From NCBI GenBank assembly GCA_963837325.1, contig CAWIMV010000001.1, positions 1,364,001 to 1,428,000 of the forward strand: 64,000 bases of DNA, in the 5' to 3' direction. Position numbers and translations under genes: made by a program. The notes beneath the pieces were generated by a model, which was given only the letters and a program-made list of their open reading frames with translations, did not search any database and was not told the origin of the DNA. This DNA comes from CAVQKZ01 sp963837325 (lineage in GTDB: Bacteria; Actinomycetota; Actinomycetes; Mycobacteriales; Jatrophihabitantaceae). Shown piece by piece: positions 1-7,607 of this stretch. How positions within the stretch are numbered: the stretch's first letter is position 1; every line of letters starts with the position of its first letter.

Positions 1-483
1 GCCTATCGCAATCTCTGGGCTTACCTCGTCGGCGTCGACGTCGTCGGCGAGGTCACCCTCGCACACCGGCCGGTCGACGAGCCGATCCGCTGGCTGCTCA
101 GTGACGGCCGGGCGCTGCGCCCGACTTTCGTCGGGGACGACCTGTGGGTACGGCTGCTCGACGTGCCGGCCGCACTCAGCGCCCGCGGCTACGCGAGTTC
201 CGATCGGCTTGTCCTCGAGGTCGTCGATGACGACACCGGCGGCTACGCAGCCGGGCGCTTCGTGCTCGACGCCGACGAGCACGGGGCCGACTGCCGGCCG
301 ACGACGCAGGCCGCCGACCTGCGGATCAGCCAGCGCGTGCTTGCTGCGATCTACCTCGGCGGGTTCACCGTTCGCCAGCTGGGAATTGGCGGTGGTATCG
401 AGGAACTCACCTCCGGCGCCCTGCCCCGCGCCGACGCCATGTTCGCCACGACGCTCCCGCCGTGGAACGCCACCGGTTTCTGA
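1..483 (+). CDS. Eis-family GNAT N-acetyltransferase, C-terminal part (5' end outside window)
   Basis: The frame is open from the first base and gives about 160 residues ending in NATGF and a TGA stop. The visible part matches the C-terminal half of Eis-type acetyltransferases: the end of the second GNAT fold, then an SCP2-like sterol-carrier domain (around AGRFVLDAD and ADLRISQRVLAAIYLGG). In this family the free carboxylate of the C-terminal Phe serves as catalytic base, and a terminal Phe is kept here. Eis enzymes acetylate amines such as aminoglycosides or lysine side chains using acetyl-CoA; the substrate here cannot be told. It converges on the pentapeptide-repeat gene. Confidence 0.75.
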   Translation, partial: AYRNLWAYLVGVDVVGEVTLAHRPVDEPIRWLLSDGRALRPTFVGDDLWVRLLDVPAALSARGYASSDRLVLEVVDDDTGGYAAGRFVLDADEHGADCRPTTQAADLRISQRVLAAIYLGGFTVRQLGIGGGIEELTSGALPRADAMFATTLPPWNATGF

Positions 484-502
484 ACCGAACGTGTCCGCGC
501 TG

Positions 503-1117
503 CTAGCGCACTGACAGTCCGAGCGTCTGGGCGATCACGACTGCCTGCTCGGCTCTGATGATCGCCCCGGTCAGTTCGCTCGCACGCGGATCAAGTGCGC
601 TGAGGTCGCTGCCTCGCAGATCCGCCCGCGTGAACGTCACGTCGTGCAACCCGGCGCCGGACAGGTCGACGTCGGCGAAGACCGCGTCGGCGCAATTCGC
701 TTTGTTCAAGACCGCCTCGCGCATCCGGACGCCCTCGAAGGTGCAGCCGCGCAGATCCGCACCGGCAAGCGCGACGAACGACCAGTCACCGCCCCGGGCC
801 CGCATCGGCCGCAGCGAACACCGCTCGAACCGGCTGCCGGTGAGCTTGCAGTCATCGAACTGGGCGTCGAAGAAATTGCAGCCGGCGAACGTGCAGCCGA
901 CGAAGGCCGAGGCGGCGTGCACCGAAGCGTTGAAGCGCACCTCCCGGAACGTGCACTCGCTGAACGTGCCGCCCCGGATCGACGCTTCCGTGAGGTCGAC
1001 GTCCTGGAACGTGCAGCGCGTGAACTCGCGGCCGTCCAGCACCTCGGCGTACCAGTCCTCCCCCTTGAACGTGTTGTCCTCGACCGGGCCGGCCGCGTCG
1101 GAGTTCGCTGTCGGCAT
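503..1117 (-). CDS. pentapeptide-repeat protein
   Basis: The 204-residue product is built almost wholly of five-residue repeats of the A(D/N)LXX/CXFXX type (for example GADLRGCTFEG, ADAVFADVDLSGAGL), which fold as a right-handed quadrilateral beta-helix. No signal peptide or membrane segment is visible, so it is probably cytosolic. Some actinobacterial members (MfpA) mimic DNA and protect gyrase from fluoroquinolones; most have no known role, and nothing here proves a gyrase target. Its ATG follows directly on the TAG stop of the SPFH gene (TAGATG), so the two are likely co-transcribed and translationally coupled. The C-terminal 25 residues are helical and lack the repeat. Confidence 0.8.
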   Translation of the reverse strand: MPTANSDAAGPVEDNTFKGEDWYAEVLDGREFTRCTFQDVDLTEASIRGGTFSECTFREVRFNASVHAASAFVGCTFAGCNFFDAQFDDCKLTGSRFERCSLRPMRARGGDWSFVALAGADLRGCTFEGVRMREAVLNKANCADAVFADVDLSGAGLHDVTFTRADLRGSDLSALDPRASELTGAIIRAEQAVVIAQTLGLSVR

Positions 1118-2419
1118 CTACAGCGGCGGCGTGTTCGGCGGCTGGGTCGGTGGCGGTGGTGGCGGCGGCTGCTGTTGCGGCGGCGGTGCATACGGAGGCG
1201 GCTGGGCGGCCTGCGGTGCCGCCTGCGGGTCCGGCGGCACTCGAGGGATCTCACCGGTCGTGTCGAACACCGGCAACGGCGAGAGCGGCTCGTCGTCGGA
1301 GGCCAGCCCCTCATGCGCCTCGCGCGTCGCGGCGTCGTCGTCCGAGGCCCGGAGGTTGACCGCCTCGGGTTGTTCGTGCGCCGGGGGCAGATTGGAGTCG
1401 AACCACGTGGACGCGTCGAGGCCGGGCTCGGCCGGTCCTGCGGCCTGCCCGCCGTCGGCCTGCAGGTACGACGGCGTGTCCGCGCCCTCGGCCCCGCCGA
1501 GCTTGGCCAGGCCTTCGAGGGCCTTGCTGAACTCGCTCGGGATCACCCACACCTTGTTGGCGTCACCCTGGGCGATCTGCGGCAAAGTCTGCAGGTACTG
1601 GTAGGCCAGCAGGGCCGGGTCGGGCCGAGCGGAGTGGATAGCGGCGAACGTCGTTTCTACTGCCTTGGCCTGCCCTTGTGCGGTCAGGTAGCGCGCGGCC
1701 CGATCGCCCTCCGCCCGCAGGATCCGCGACTGCCGCTCCGCCTCGGCGGCGAGGATCGCGGCCTGCTTCTGGCCTTCGGCACTGAGGATCTGCGCGGCCT
1801 TCTGACCCTCGGCGGTCTTGATCGAGGACTCTCGCTGACCTTCGGCGGTCAGGATCAGCGCACGCTTGTTGCGGTCCGCGCGCATTTGCTGCTCCATCGC
1901 GTCCTGGATCGACGGCGGCGGGTCGATCGCCTTGATCTCGACCCGCGCGACCCGGATGCCCCAGGGACCGGTCGCCTCGTCGAGCACGCCGCGCAGCTTG
2001 GTGTTGATCTCGTCGCGGCTGGTCAGCGCCTGTTCGAGGTTCAGGGAGCCGACGACGTTGCGCAGCGTCGTGATCGTCAACTGCTCGACGGCTTGGATGT
2101 AGTTCTGGATCTCGTAGGTGGCGGCGCGGGGATCTGTGACCTGGAAGTAGATCACTGAATCGATGGCCACGGTCAGGTTGTCCGACGTGATCACCGGTTG
2201 CGGCGGAAAGCTGACCACCTGTTCGCGCAGGTCGATGAGCGGGCGCATCCGGTCAACGAAGGGAAGCAGCAGAGTCAGGCCGGGCGTCGCGGTTCGTACG
2301 TAGCGCCCCAACCGTTCGATGACAGCGGCCCGGGCCTGCGGCACGATGCGCACCATCCGGGCCAAGGCGATCAGCAGGACGACGATCACGACGATCGCGA
2401 CGATGATCCCGGCACTCAT
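1118..2419 (-). CDS. SPFH/Band 7 (stomatin-like) membrane protein
   Basis: The product is 433 residues from an ATG preceded by AGGGGAAC. A single N-terminal membrane anchor (about residues 4-22, Ile/Val rich) is followed by an SPFH/Band 7 domain (about 28-200) and a coiled-coil region with repeated TAEGQ/SAEGQ units (about 205-290). The C-terminal tail is low complexity and ends in a Pro/Gln stretch, which is longer than in typical stomatins. SPFH proteins form oligomeric membrane scaffolds and usually pair with NfeD proteins, as here, where the NfeD gene lies 22 nt upstream. The pair corresponds in order to Rv1488/Rv1487 of M. tuberculosis. The tail may be a protein-binding or wall-facing extension; this is inference. 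Confidence 0.88.
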   Translation of the reverse strand: MSAGIIVAIVVIVVLLIALARMVRIVPQARAAVIERLGRYVRTATPGLTLLLPFVDRMRPLIDLREQVVSFPPQPVITSDNLTVAIDSVIYFQVTDPRAATYEIQNYIQAVEQLTITTLRNVVGSLNLEQALTSRDEINTKLRGVLDEATGPWGIRVARVEIKAIDPPPSIQDAMEQQMRADRNKRALILTAEGQRESSIKTAEGQKAAQILSAEGQKQAAILAAEAERQSRILRAEGDRAARYLTAQGQAKAVETTFAAIHSARPDPALLAYQYLQTLPQIAQGDANKVWVIPSEFSKALEGLAKLGGAEGADTPSYLQADGGQAAGPAEPGLDASTWFDSNLPPAHEQPEAVNLRASDDDAATREAHEGLASDDEPLSPLPVFDTTGEIPRVPPDPQAAPQAAQPPPYAPPPQQQPPPPPPPTQPPNTPPL

Positions 2420-2441
2420 GTGGTTCCCCTCGCTATTTCGG

Positions 2442-2879
2442 TTAGAACGGTGGCTCTTGCCACACGACTGCGGTTGCGCCGGAGATCTCCATAACCCGCA
2501 CGACCGTGCCGGCCGGCAGATGCTGGGCCCGGTCGAAGGAACGAGCCGACCACTCGCCGCCGTTGAGCCGGACCCGTCCGTCGTGCGCGTCGACGTCGCG
2601 CAAGACGATGGCTTCTTTGCCGACGAGGGCGTCGGAGCCGGTGCGGGTTCCGGTGCCAAGGGTCAGGTGTCGCTTGGCGATCGGGCGCACCACGCCGAGC
2701 AGGCCGACGGTCGCGACGATCGCGACGATGAATTGCAGGAAAACCGGACCACCGAGCGCGGCGGTTAGTGCTCCGGCAGCCGCTCCCCCGGCGAACATGA
2801 CCAGGACGAAGGTCAAGGAAAGCGCTTCGGCGGCCGCGAAGGCGCCGGAGGCGATCAGCCAGATCAACCAGGTGGGCAT
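2442..2879 (-). CDS. NfeD-like membrane protein
   Basis: The 145-residue product starts at MPTWLIW, with AGGATGG 5-11 nt before the ATG; longer in-frame starts give an arginine-rich, non-membrane N-terminus and were rejected. It has two or three membrane helices in the first 75 residues and a C-terminal OB-fold domain (from about LVGKEAIVLRDV to VVRVMEISGATAVV), the layout of short NfeD proteins without the protease domain. NfeD proteins work with SPFH/stomatin partners in membrane microdomains, and the SPFH gene follows directly. Confidence 0.82.
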   Translation of the reverse strand: MPTWLIWLIASGAFAAAEALSLTFVLVMFAGGAAAGALTAALGGPVFLQFIVAIVATVGLLGVVRPIAKRHLTLGTGTRTGSDALVGKEAIVLRDVDAHDGRVRLNGGEWSARSFDRAQHLPAGTVVRVMEISGATAVVWQEPPF

Positions 2880-2922
2880 ATCACCATCCTGGCACCGAAA
2901 TGCCTCGCGGTGGTGGGGCTGA

Positions 2923-3228
2923 TCACCGCTGCGGACCGAGATGATCGCCGTTTCCCACTGCGTAGGCGCCGCGGTGGTCCGGGCGCGCGCCGGCGAAGCC
3001 GCGGCGGACGCCCTTGAACGTGATCGAAGTCTTAGCCACTGCATAGCTAAACGGGCCGCACCGGGCGATGAGTTCAACGAAACGCTCATAAGGTGCGACC
3101 GACCAAGCGGGCTGACCGGACAGATGATCCGCGACGGTCCAGATCCGCTCGGTCACGCGCGGATGGTCATGCTCGAGTTGCGGTCGCCGTCGAGGGCGAA
3201 TGTGAAGTGGCTGGGACGAGGAAGGCAT
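2923..3228 (-). CDS. DUF5655-like protein, probably internally shortened
   Basis: The 101-residue product starts at MPSSSQPLH behind AGGTGA. Residues 20-80 resemble the DUF5655-type family of actinobacteria (HLSGQPAWSVAPYERFVELI, then CGPFSYAVAKTSITFKG and RRGFAGARP). As I recall that family, about 45-50 residues normally separate GARP from the closing EAYAVGxGAHL motif; here GARPDHRG runs straight into AYAVGNGDHL. That suggests an in-frame internal deletion, leaving both ends of the family in one reading frame. The function of the family is unknown and this copy may be inactive. Recognition is from memory and needs an alignment. Confidence 0.6.
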   Translation of the reverse strand: MPSSSQPLHIRPRRRPQLEHDHPRVTERIWTVADHLSGQPAWSVAPYERFVELIARCGPFSYAVAKTSITFKGVRRGFAGARPDHRGAYAVGNGDHLGPQR

Positions 3229-3288
3229 CGGTGTCACCTGCGTTCGCCGCGTCGACTGCCGCCGCAACCGGCTCCGGAAGCGCATCGG

Positions 3289-4134
3289 TCATCGGTCAAC
3301 TGTAACGAAATCGATGAGCTCTTCGACCGCTCGCAGCAGCGGCACCTCGACGTCGGCGAAGCTGTCGACGCTCGCCAGCACCCGGCGCCACATCTCGCGC
3401 GCGTCGGCGATCCCGAGGGCGGCACAGATCCCGCTCTTCCAATCCGTGCCGCGGGTGATCGCCGGCCAGCGCTCGATGCCGAGAGCGGTGGGCTTCACTG
3501 CCTGCCACACGTCGACGTAGGGATGGCCGGTGACCAGCACCGATGCGGCAAAGCCGGCGCGGCGCAGATCGGCCACGATGCGGCTCTCCTTGCTGCCGGC
3601 GACGAGGTGGTCGACAAGCACACCGATGCGGCGCTGCGGGCCGGGCCCGAACGCGCGAACCCGTTCGACGAGGTTGTCGATCCCGTCGAGCGGCTCGACG
3701 ACAACGCCCTCGACGCGCAGGTCGTCGCCCCAGATGCGTTCCAGCAACGCCGCGTCGTGAACCCCCTCCACCCAGATCCGGCTGGCCCGGGCCACGCGGG
3801 CCCGGGCCTGGGCCGTCGCGTAGGAGCCGGAAGCGGTCCGGCGAGCCGTATTGGTCCGCGGTGCTGCGGGAGCGGGCGGCACGAGCGTCACCGAAGCGCC
3901 GTCGATGAGGAAGGCGGCCGGCAGCATGGGGAACACCCGCCGTTTGCCGTGCCGGTCCTCAAGCGTCACGACGTCGCGCTTCTCGCCACTCTCGACGGCT
4001 CGGCCGATCTCGACCACGGCGCCGCAGAATGCGCCGTCGGCTGTCTCGACGACCAGATCCGGCTCGGCGGTCACTTCCGGCACCGAACGCCGTCGACGGC
4101 GCGGCTCGGCCAGAACATCGTTGTAATCAGGCAC
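3289..4134 (-). CDS. DUF3097 family protein
   Basis: The 281-residue product has the features of the actinobacterial DUF3097 family: a basic N-terminus, then a long C-terminal half with IWVEGVHDAALLERIWGDDLR and RIGVLVDHLVAGSKESRI. The second half resembles a Toprim-like fold (acidic residues in VEGVHDA and LVDHLV), which is a reading of the motifs, not a known activity. The start is GTG at 4134. A TAGGGT hexamer lies 8 nt upstream of it (4143-4148), slightly farther than the spacing seen at other leaderless starts in this window. No enzymatic role is known to me. Confidence 0.78.
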   Translation of the reverse strand: MPDYNDVLAEPRRRRRSVPEVTAEPDLVVETADGAFCGAVVEIGRAVESGEKRDVVTLEDRHGKRRVFPMLPAAFLIDGASVTLVPPAPAAPRTNTARRTASGSYATAQARARVARASRIWVEGVHDAALLERIWGDDLRVEGVVVEPLDGIDNLVERVRAFGPGPQRRIGVLVDHLVAGSKESRIVADLRRAGFAASVLVTGHPYVDVWQAVKPTALGIERWPAITRGTDWKSGICAALGIADAREMWRRVLASVDSFADVEVPLLRAVEELIDFVTVDR

Positions 4135-4195
4135 GAGGGCCGACCCTAGGCGGGCCGGCGGCCGACACCCGGCCGGACACGCCAGAACCCCGATC

Positions 4196-4201
4196 TAGCC
4201 T
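4196..4201 (+). promoter_or_regulatory. -10 element TAGCCT, leaderless start at 4208
   Basis: TAGCCT is followed by exactly 6 nt and then GTG at 4208. This places the expected transcription start on or next to the start codon and favours 4208 over the GTG at 4202. Confidence 0.5.
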
Positions 4202-4207
4202 GTGCGG

Positions 4208-4960
4208 GTGACTCGCTTGCGCTCCGGGCCGTTGGCCGCGTGGACGGCCGCGTGGCTGGACGGACGGGCCGCGTCCGACGAGGTGCTGCGGGCGACGGCC
4301 GGCCGCGACGCGCCACACCGAGTCGCCGGGCTCGAGGGGCACGGCGACACCCTCGTGCCGCTTAGCGAGATGCTCATCACCTGGCGCCGCGCGGGCGGTC
4401 CGGTTCGGCTCGCTCTGCCGACCGCCGGCGACATTCGCGGACTGCCCGGGCCGGCCGGATTCCGCGCCGCCGCCCTCGAATCGGGGGAAGCCGTGTACGG
4501 GCCGACCGTGGGTATCGTCCCGACCGTCACGGAGTTCGCGCCGAGCAGTGCGCCGACGACGGTGGTCTGGCAGGCCTTCGCCGTCACGTCGGTCCCGGCC
4601 GAACCGGTCGTGCTGGCTGAGGCGCAGTACGAGCTGACGACGGCCATCCGTGAGACGGCGAGCGCATTGGCCGCCGCCGAGGTGGCCGGCTGGACGGCCG
4701 ACATCGCCGAGGCGCTGGGCGACGCGCGGCGGGCCGGCGAGATACTCAATCTCCCGCCGGGCTTCCCGCCCCGCGCGGTCGCGCTCGTCGCCCAGACCGA
4801 ACGGCTGCAGGCGGTGCTGGATCTCGCGTTGCAGCACCCCATCGGCGGCGCCGTCGACCGGGCCGGCATCGCCGCGCGCGACGAGGCGTTGCGGCCGCTG
4901 GCGCACGCCGTGCGCCGGGCCCGCCTGGCCGGCTACAACGCCCTGGCCGAGCCGGAGTAG
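4208..4960 (+). CDS. conserved hypothetical protein next to hemH
   Basis: The product is 250 residues (252 if the GTG at 4202 is used). It is soluble, Ala/Arg rich, with no signal peptide and no recognised domain. Visible segments include a central PTVTEFAPSSAPTTVVWQAFAV strand-rich part and a helical C-terminal half ending in RRARLAGYNALAEPE. It lies convergent to ferrochelatase, in the same place and orientation as Rv1486c relative to hemZ in M. tuberculosis, which suggests it is the ortholog of that conserved hypothetical gene. No function is proposed. Confidence 0.7.
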   Translation: MTRLRSGPLAAWTAAWLDGRAASDEVLRATAGRDAPHRVAGLEGHGDTLVPLSEMLITWRRAGGPVRLALPTAGDIRGLPGPAGFRAAALESGEAVYGPTVGIVPTVTEFAPSSAPTTVVWQAFAVTSVPAEPVVLAEAQYELTTAIRETASALAAAEVAGWTADIAEALGDARRAGEILNLPPGFPPRAVALVAQTERLQAVLDLALQHPIGGAVDRAGIAARDEALRPLAHAVRRARLAGYNALAEPE

Positions 4961-4971
4961 CCCGCGCTCAG

Positions 4972-6045
4972 CTAGGGACGACCGATCGACTGGGGGGGCG
5001 GGCAACAGCCGGCCGGGCAATCCACGCCGCACAAGCCCAGCGCTCCGAGCGCGAGCGGGTCAGCGCCGTCGAGGCGTTCCTCGACGAGCTGGGCGATCGC
5101 GGTGACGAAAGCTGGATGGGTGCCGGCGGTCGTCGCGCGGGTGTAGTGCAGGCCGACGTCGAGCGCGGTGCGGCGCGCCTCGTTGTCGAGGTCCCAAATG
5201 ACCTCCACGTGGTCGGCCACGAACCCGGTTGGGCTCACGACGACCGCGGTGGTTCCGGCCGCCGCCAGGGACCGCAGGTGGTCGTTGATGTCGGGCTCGA
5301 GCCACGGCACGCCGGGTTGGCCCGAGCGCGACTGCCAGGCCAGGTCGAACTCCGCGCCCGGGCCGCGTACCGACTCGGCCACCAGGCGGGCCGTTTCGCG
5401 GTGTTGCGCCGCGTACAGGCCGTTGGCCTCGGGGCCGGACCTGTCATTCATCGCGACCGGGATCGAATGCGCGGTGAAGACCAGCCGGGCGGTGTCGCGC
5501 TCTGCGCCGGGCAGTGCCTCGAGCGCCGCCCGCACCGCGTCGGCGTTGGCGGCGATGAAGCCGGGGTGGTCGAAGAAGTGCCGCAGCTTGACCAGGTCGG
5601 GGGCGCCCACGCCGGCGACAGCGTGAGCTTGGGCGAGATCGTCGCGGTACTGGCGGCAGGCCGAGTACGAGGCGGTGGCGCTGGTCGTGAACACGAGCGC
5701 ACGCTGGATGCCGTCATCGCGCATGTGACGTACGGCGTCGGCGACGTACGGCTTCCAGTTGCGGTTTCCCCAGTACAGCGGCAGGGCGATGCCGCGCTCG
5801 CCGAACTCGGTGGCCAATGCGGCCAGCAAAGCGCGGTTGGCCGCGTTGATCGGCGAGACGCCGCGCAGTTCCAGGTAATGCTCGGCGACCGCCGCCAAGC
5901 GCTCCTCGGGTATGCCGCGGCCCCGTGTGACGTTGCGCAGGAACGGCATGACGTCGTCCGGTCCTTCGGGGCCGCCGAACGAGAGCAGCAACAGCGCGTC
6001 GTAACCAGCGGCCGACGCGATCGCGGGCTCGGCCAACTCACACAC
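4972..6045 (-). CDS. hemH: ferrochelatase (coproporphyrin III type, CpfC/HemH)
   Basis: The product inserts iron into a porphyrin in the last steps of heme synthesis; in actinobacteria the usual substrate is coproporphyrin III. The 357-residue form assumes the GTG at 6045, which overlaps the inhA stop by 8 nt; a TTG at 6036 is another option. Family motifs are LLLLSFGGPEGPDDVMPFLRN near the N-terminus, the metal-site His in FTAHSIP, and VSPTGFVADHVEVIWDLD. The C-terminal LCGVDCPAGCC and an upstream SACRQY supply cysteines that bind a [2Fe-2S] cluster in actinobacterial enzymes. The inhA-hemH order is the same as in mycobacteria. Confidence 0.93.
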   Translation of the reverse strand: MCELAEPAIASAAGYDALLLLSFGGPEGPDDVMPFLRNVTRGRGIPEERLAAVAEHYLELRGVSPINAANRALLAALATEFGERGIALPLYWGNRNWKPYVADAVRHMRDDGIQRALVFTTSATASYSACRQYRDDLAQAHAVAGVGAPDLVKLRHFFDHPGFIAANADAVRAALEALPGAERDTARLVFTAHSIPVAMNDRSGPEANGLYAAQHRETARLVAESVRGPGAEFDLAWQSRSGQPGVPWLEPDINDHLRSLAAAGTTAVVVSPTGFVADHVEVIWDLDNEARRTALDVGLHYTRATTAGTHPAFVTAIAQLVEERLDGADPLALGALGLCGVDCPAGCCPPPQSIGRP

Positions 6046-6805
6046 CCATGGCGTGGAAACCGCCGTCGACGTGCACGATCTCACCGGTGGTTGCCGGGAA
6101 CCAATCCGACATCAGTGCGACGGCACTGCGGGCGACCGGTTCGCTGTTCTCGTTGTCCCACCCCAGCGGGGCCCGGCCGTTCCAGGCGTCCTCGAACGCG
6201 CCGAAGCCGGGGATGCTCTTGGCCGCCATCGTCCGGATCGGCCCGGCGGCGATGAGATTGACGCGGATGTGGCGCGAGCCCAGCTCGCGGGCGAGGTAGC
6301 GCGACGTGGACTCCAGGCCGGCCTTGGCCACGCCCATCCAGTCATAGGCGGGCCAGGCCACGGTGGCGTCGAACGTGAGCCCGAGAATCGACCCTCCGAT
6401 CTCGCCGAACAGCGGGAGCGCCGCTACGGCGAGGGACTTCAGCGAATAGGTCGAGACGTGGACAGCGGTGGCCACGTCCTCCCACGGAGCGTCGAGGAAG
6501 CCGCCGCCCAGGCACGACGCCGGCGCGAAGCCGATCGAGTGGAAGACGCCGTCGATGCCGTCGACGTGTTCGCGGACCCGGTCGGCGAGCGAGCCCAATT
6601 GTTCGTCGTTGGCCACGTCGAGTTCGATGACCGGCGCCGGCTCGGGCAGCTTGCGGGCGACCCGTTCGACGAGCGACATCCGGCCGAAGCCGGTGAGGAC
6701 CACCTGCGCACCTTCCTGCTGCGCCATGCTGGCGACGCCGAAGGCGAGTGAAGCGTCGGTGATCACCCCCGTGATCAGTAGCCGTTTGCCGTCGAGCAGT
6801 CCCAT
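6038..6805 (-). CDS. inhA: enoyl-[acyl-carrier-protein] reductase (NADH), InhA/FabI type
   Basis: This enzyme reduces trans-2-enoyl-ACP in the last step of the fatty acid elongation cycle. The 255-residue protein is a short-chain-dehydrogenase fold with the FabI-specific start GKRLLITGVITDASLAFGVA and the Y-X6-K site in YDWMGVAKAG. It is somewhat shorter than M. tuberculosis InhA (269 residues). It lies 10 nt downstream of fabG1 and overlaps hemH, forming a fabG1-inhA-hemH operon as in mycobacteria. Whether it elongates mycolate precursors or only ordinary FAS-II products cannot be told from the window. Confidence 0.94.
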   Translation of the reverse strand: MGLLDGKRLLITGVITDASLAFGVASMAQQEGAQVVLTGFGRMSLVERVARKLPEPAPVIELDVANDEQLGSLADRVREHVDGIDGVFHSIGFAPASCLGGGFLDAPWEDVATAVHVSTYSLKSLAVAALPLFGEIGGSILGLTFDATVAWPAYDWMGVAKAGLESTSRYLARELGSRHIRVNLIAAGPIRTMAAKSIPGFGAFEDAWNGRAPLGWDNENSEPVARSAVALMSDWFPATTGEIVHVDGGFHAMGV

Positions 6806-6815
6806 GTCCGTCCTT

Positions 6816-7520
6816 TCAGATACCCATGCCGAGGCCGCCGTCGACCGGGAGCACCGCGCCGGACACGTAGCCGCCGGCCTCGGATGCGAGGAACAGCGCG
6901 GCGCCAGCCACTTCGCTCGGCGAGCCGTAGCGCTTCAACGGCACGTTGGCCAGGATCTCGTTCTTGCGGGCTTCCGTGACGTCCGCGGTCATGTCGGTGT
7001 CGATGAAGCCCGGCGCAATCACGTTGGCCGTTATCGAGCGGCTGCCCAGTTCGCGGGCGATGGAACGGGCCAGGCCGATGAGGCCGGCCTTGCTGGCCGC
7101 GTAGTTCGCCTGGCCCGGCGCGCCCACCAGGGCGACCACAGAGGAGACGAAGACCATGCGTCCGCGTCGCTGTTTCAGCATGCCGCCCGCCGCCCGCTTG
7201 GCGACGCGGTAGGCCCCGGTCAGGTTCGCGTCGACGACCCGCGTGAACGATTCCTCACTCATCCGCAGGAGCAGGGTGTCGTCGGTGATGCCGGCGTTGG
7301 AGATCAACACTTCGACCGGACCGTGTTCGGCCTCGACCGCGCTGAAGGCGGCGTCGACGTCGGCCTCGGAGGTGACGTCGCACCGGACCCCGAACAGGTC
7401 GTCAGGGATGGCGCTGCCGCGATGCGTGATCGCCACCTTGTCACCGTTGTCGGCGAAGGCTCTGGCCACGGCCAGGCCGATCCCGCGGTTGCCGCCCGTC
7501 ACCAGAACCGACCGGCTCAT
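6816..7520 (-). CDS. fabG1: 3-oxoacyl-[acyl-carrier-protein] reductase
   Basis: The product reduces beta-ketoacyl-ACP with NADPH. The 234-residue SDR protein has the cofactor motif TGGNRGIG (residues 8-15), NAG in ISNAGIT, the catalytic Ser in FVSSVVA and the YAASK active site. The ATG at 7520 has no convincing Shine-Dalgarno sequence close by; instead a perfect AGGAGGTGATCC lies 33 nt upstream and drives a 9-codon ORF whose TGA overlaps this ATG. This suggests expression by coupling to that leader. It is the first gene of the fabG1-inhA-hemH operon. Confidence 0.95.
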   Translation of the reverse strand: MSRSVLVTGGNRGIGLAVARAFADNGDKVAITHRGSAIPDDLFGVRCDVTSEADVDAAFSAVEAEHGPVEVLISNAGITDDTLLLRMSEESFTRVVDANLTGAYRVAKRAAGGMLKQRRGRMVFVSSVVALVGAPGQANYAASKAGLIGLARSIARELGSRSITANVIAPGFIDTDMTADVTEARKNEILANVPLKRYGSPSEVAGAALFLASEAGGYVSGAVLPVDGGLGMGI

Positions 7521-7546
7521 GAGCTCGCACCATTCACGCCTGGCAC
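7517..7546 (-). CDS. 9-codon leader ORF coupled to fabG1
   Basis: A GTG at 7546 opens a 9-codon reading frame (MPGVNGASS) whose TGA overlaps the fabG1 ATG as ATGA. The leader is preceded by the 12-nt sequence AGGAGGTGATCC (7564 to 7553), a full match to the anti-Shine-Dalgarno end of 16S rRNA, with 12 nt between AGGAGG and the GTG. The spacing is a little long but usable. A translated leader would feed terminating ribosomes onto fabG1. No protein evidence exists in the sequence; this is inference. Confidence 0.4.
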   Translation of the reverse strand: MPGVNGASS

Positions 7547-7594
7547 GCTAGCGGATCACCTCCTGGGCCCCGCCGGCCGCGGCTTACCGCCGGG

Positions 7595-7600
7595 TACGGT
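7595..7600 (+). promoter_or_regulatory. -10 element TACGGT, leaderless start at 7608
   Basis: TACGGT stands 7 nt before the ATG of the quinone oxidoreductase gene, and no ribosome binding site is present. No good -35 is visible. Confidence 0.5.
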
Positions 7601-7607
7601 TCGGCCC

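Noticed and set aside
7553..7570. Resemblance of GGATCACCTCCT on the plus strand to the 3' end of 16S rRNA
   Set aside because: Only 12 nt match and no rRNA flanks; it is better read as a strong Shine-Dalgarno sequence on the minus strand.
6468..7607. Upstream extension of the quinone oxidoreductase frame
   Set aside because: It is antisense to inhA and fabG1; the protein family begins at the ATG at 7608.
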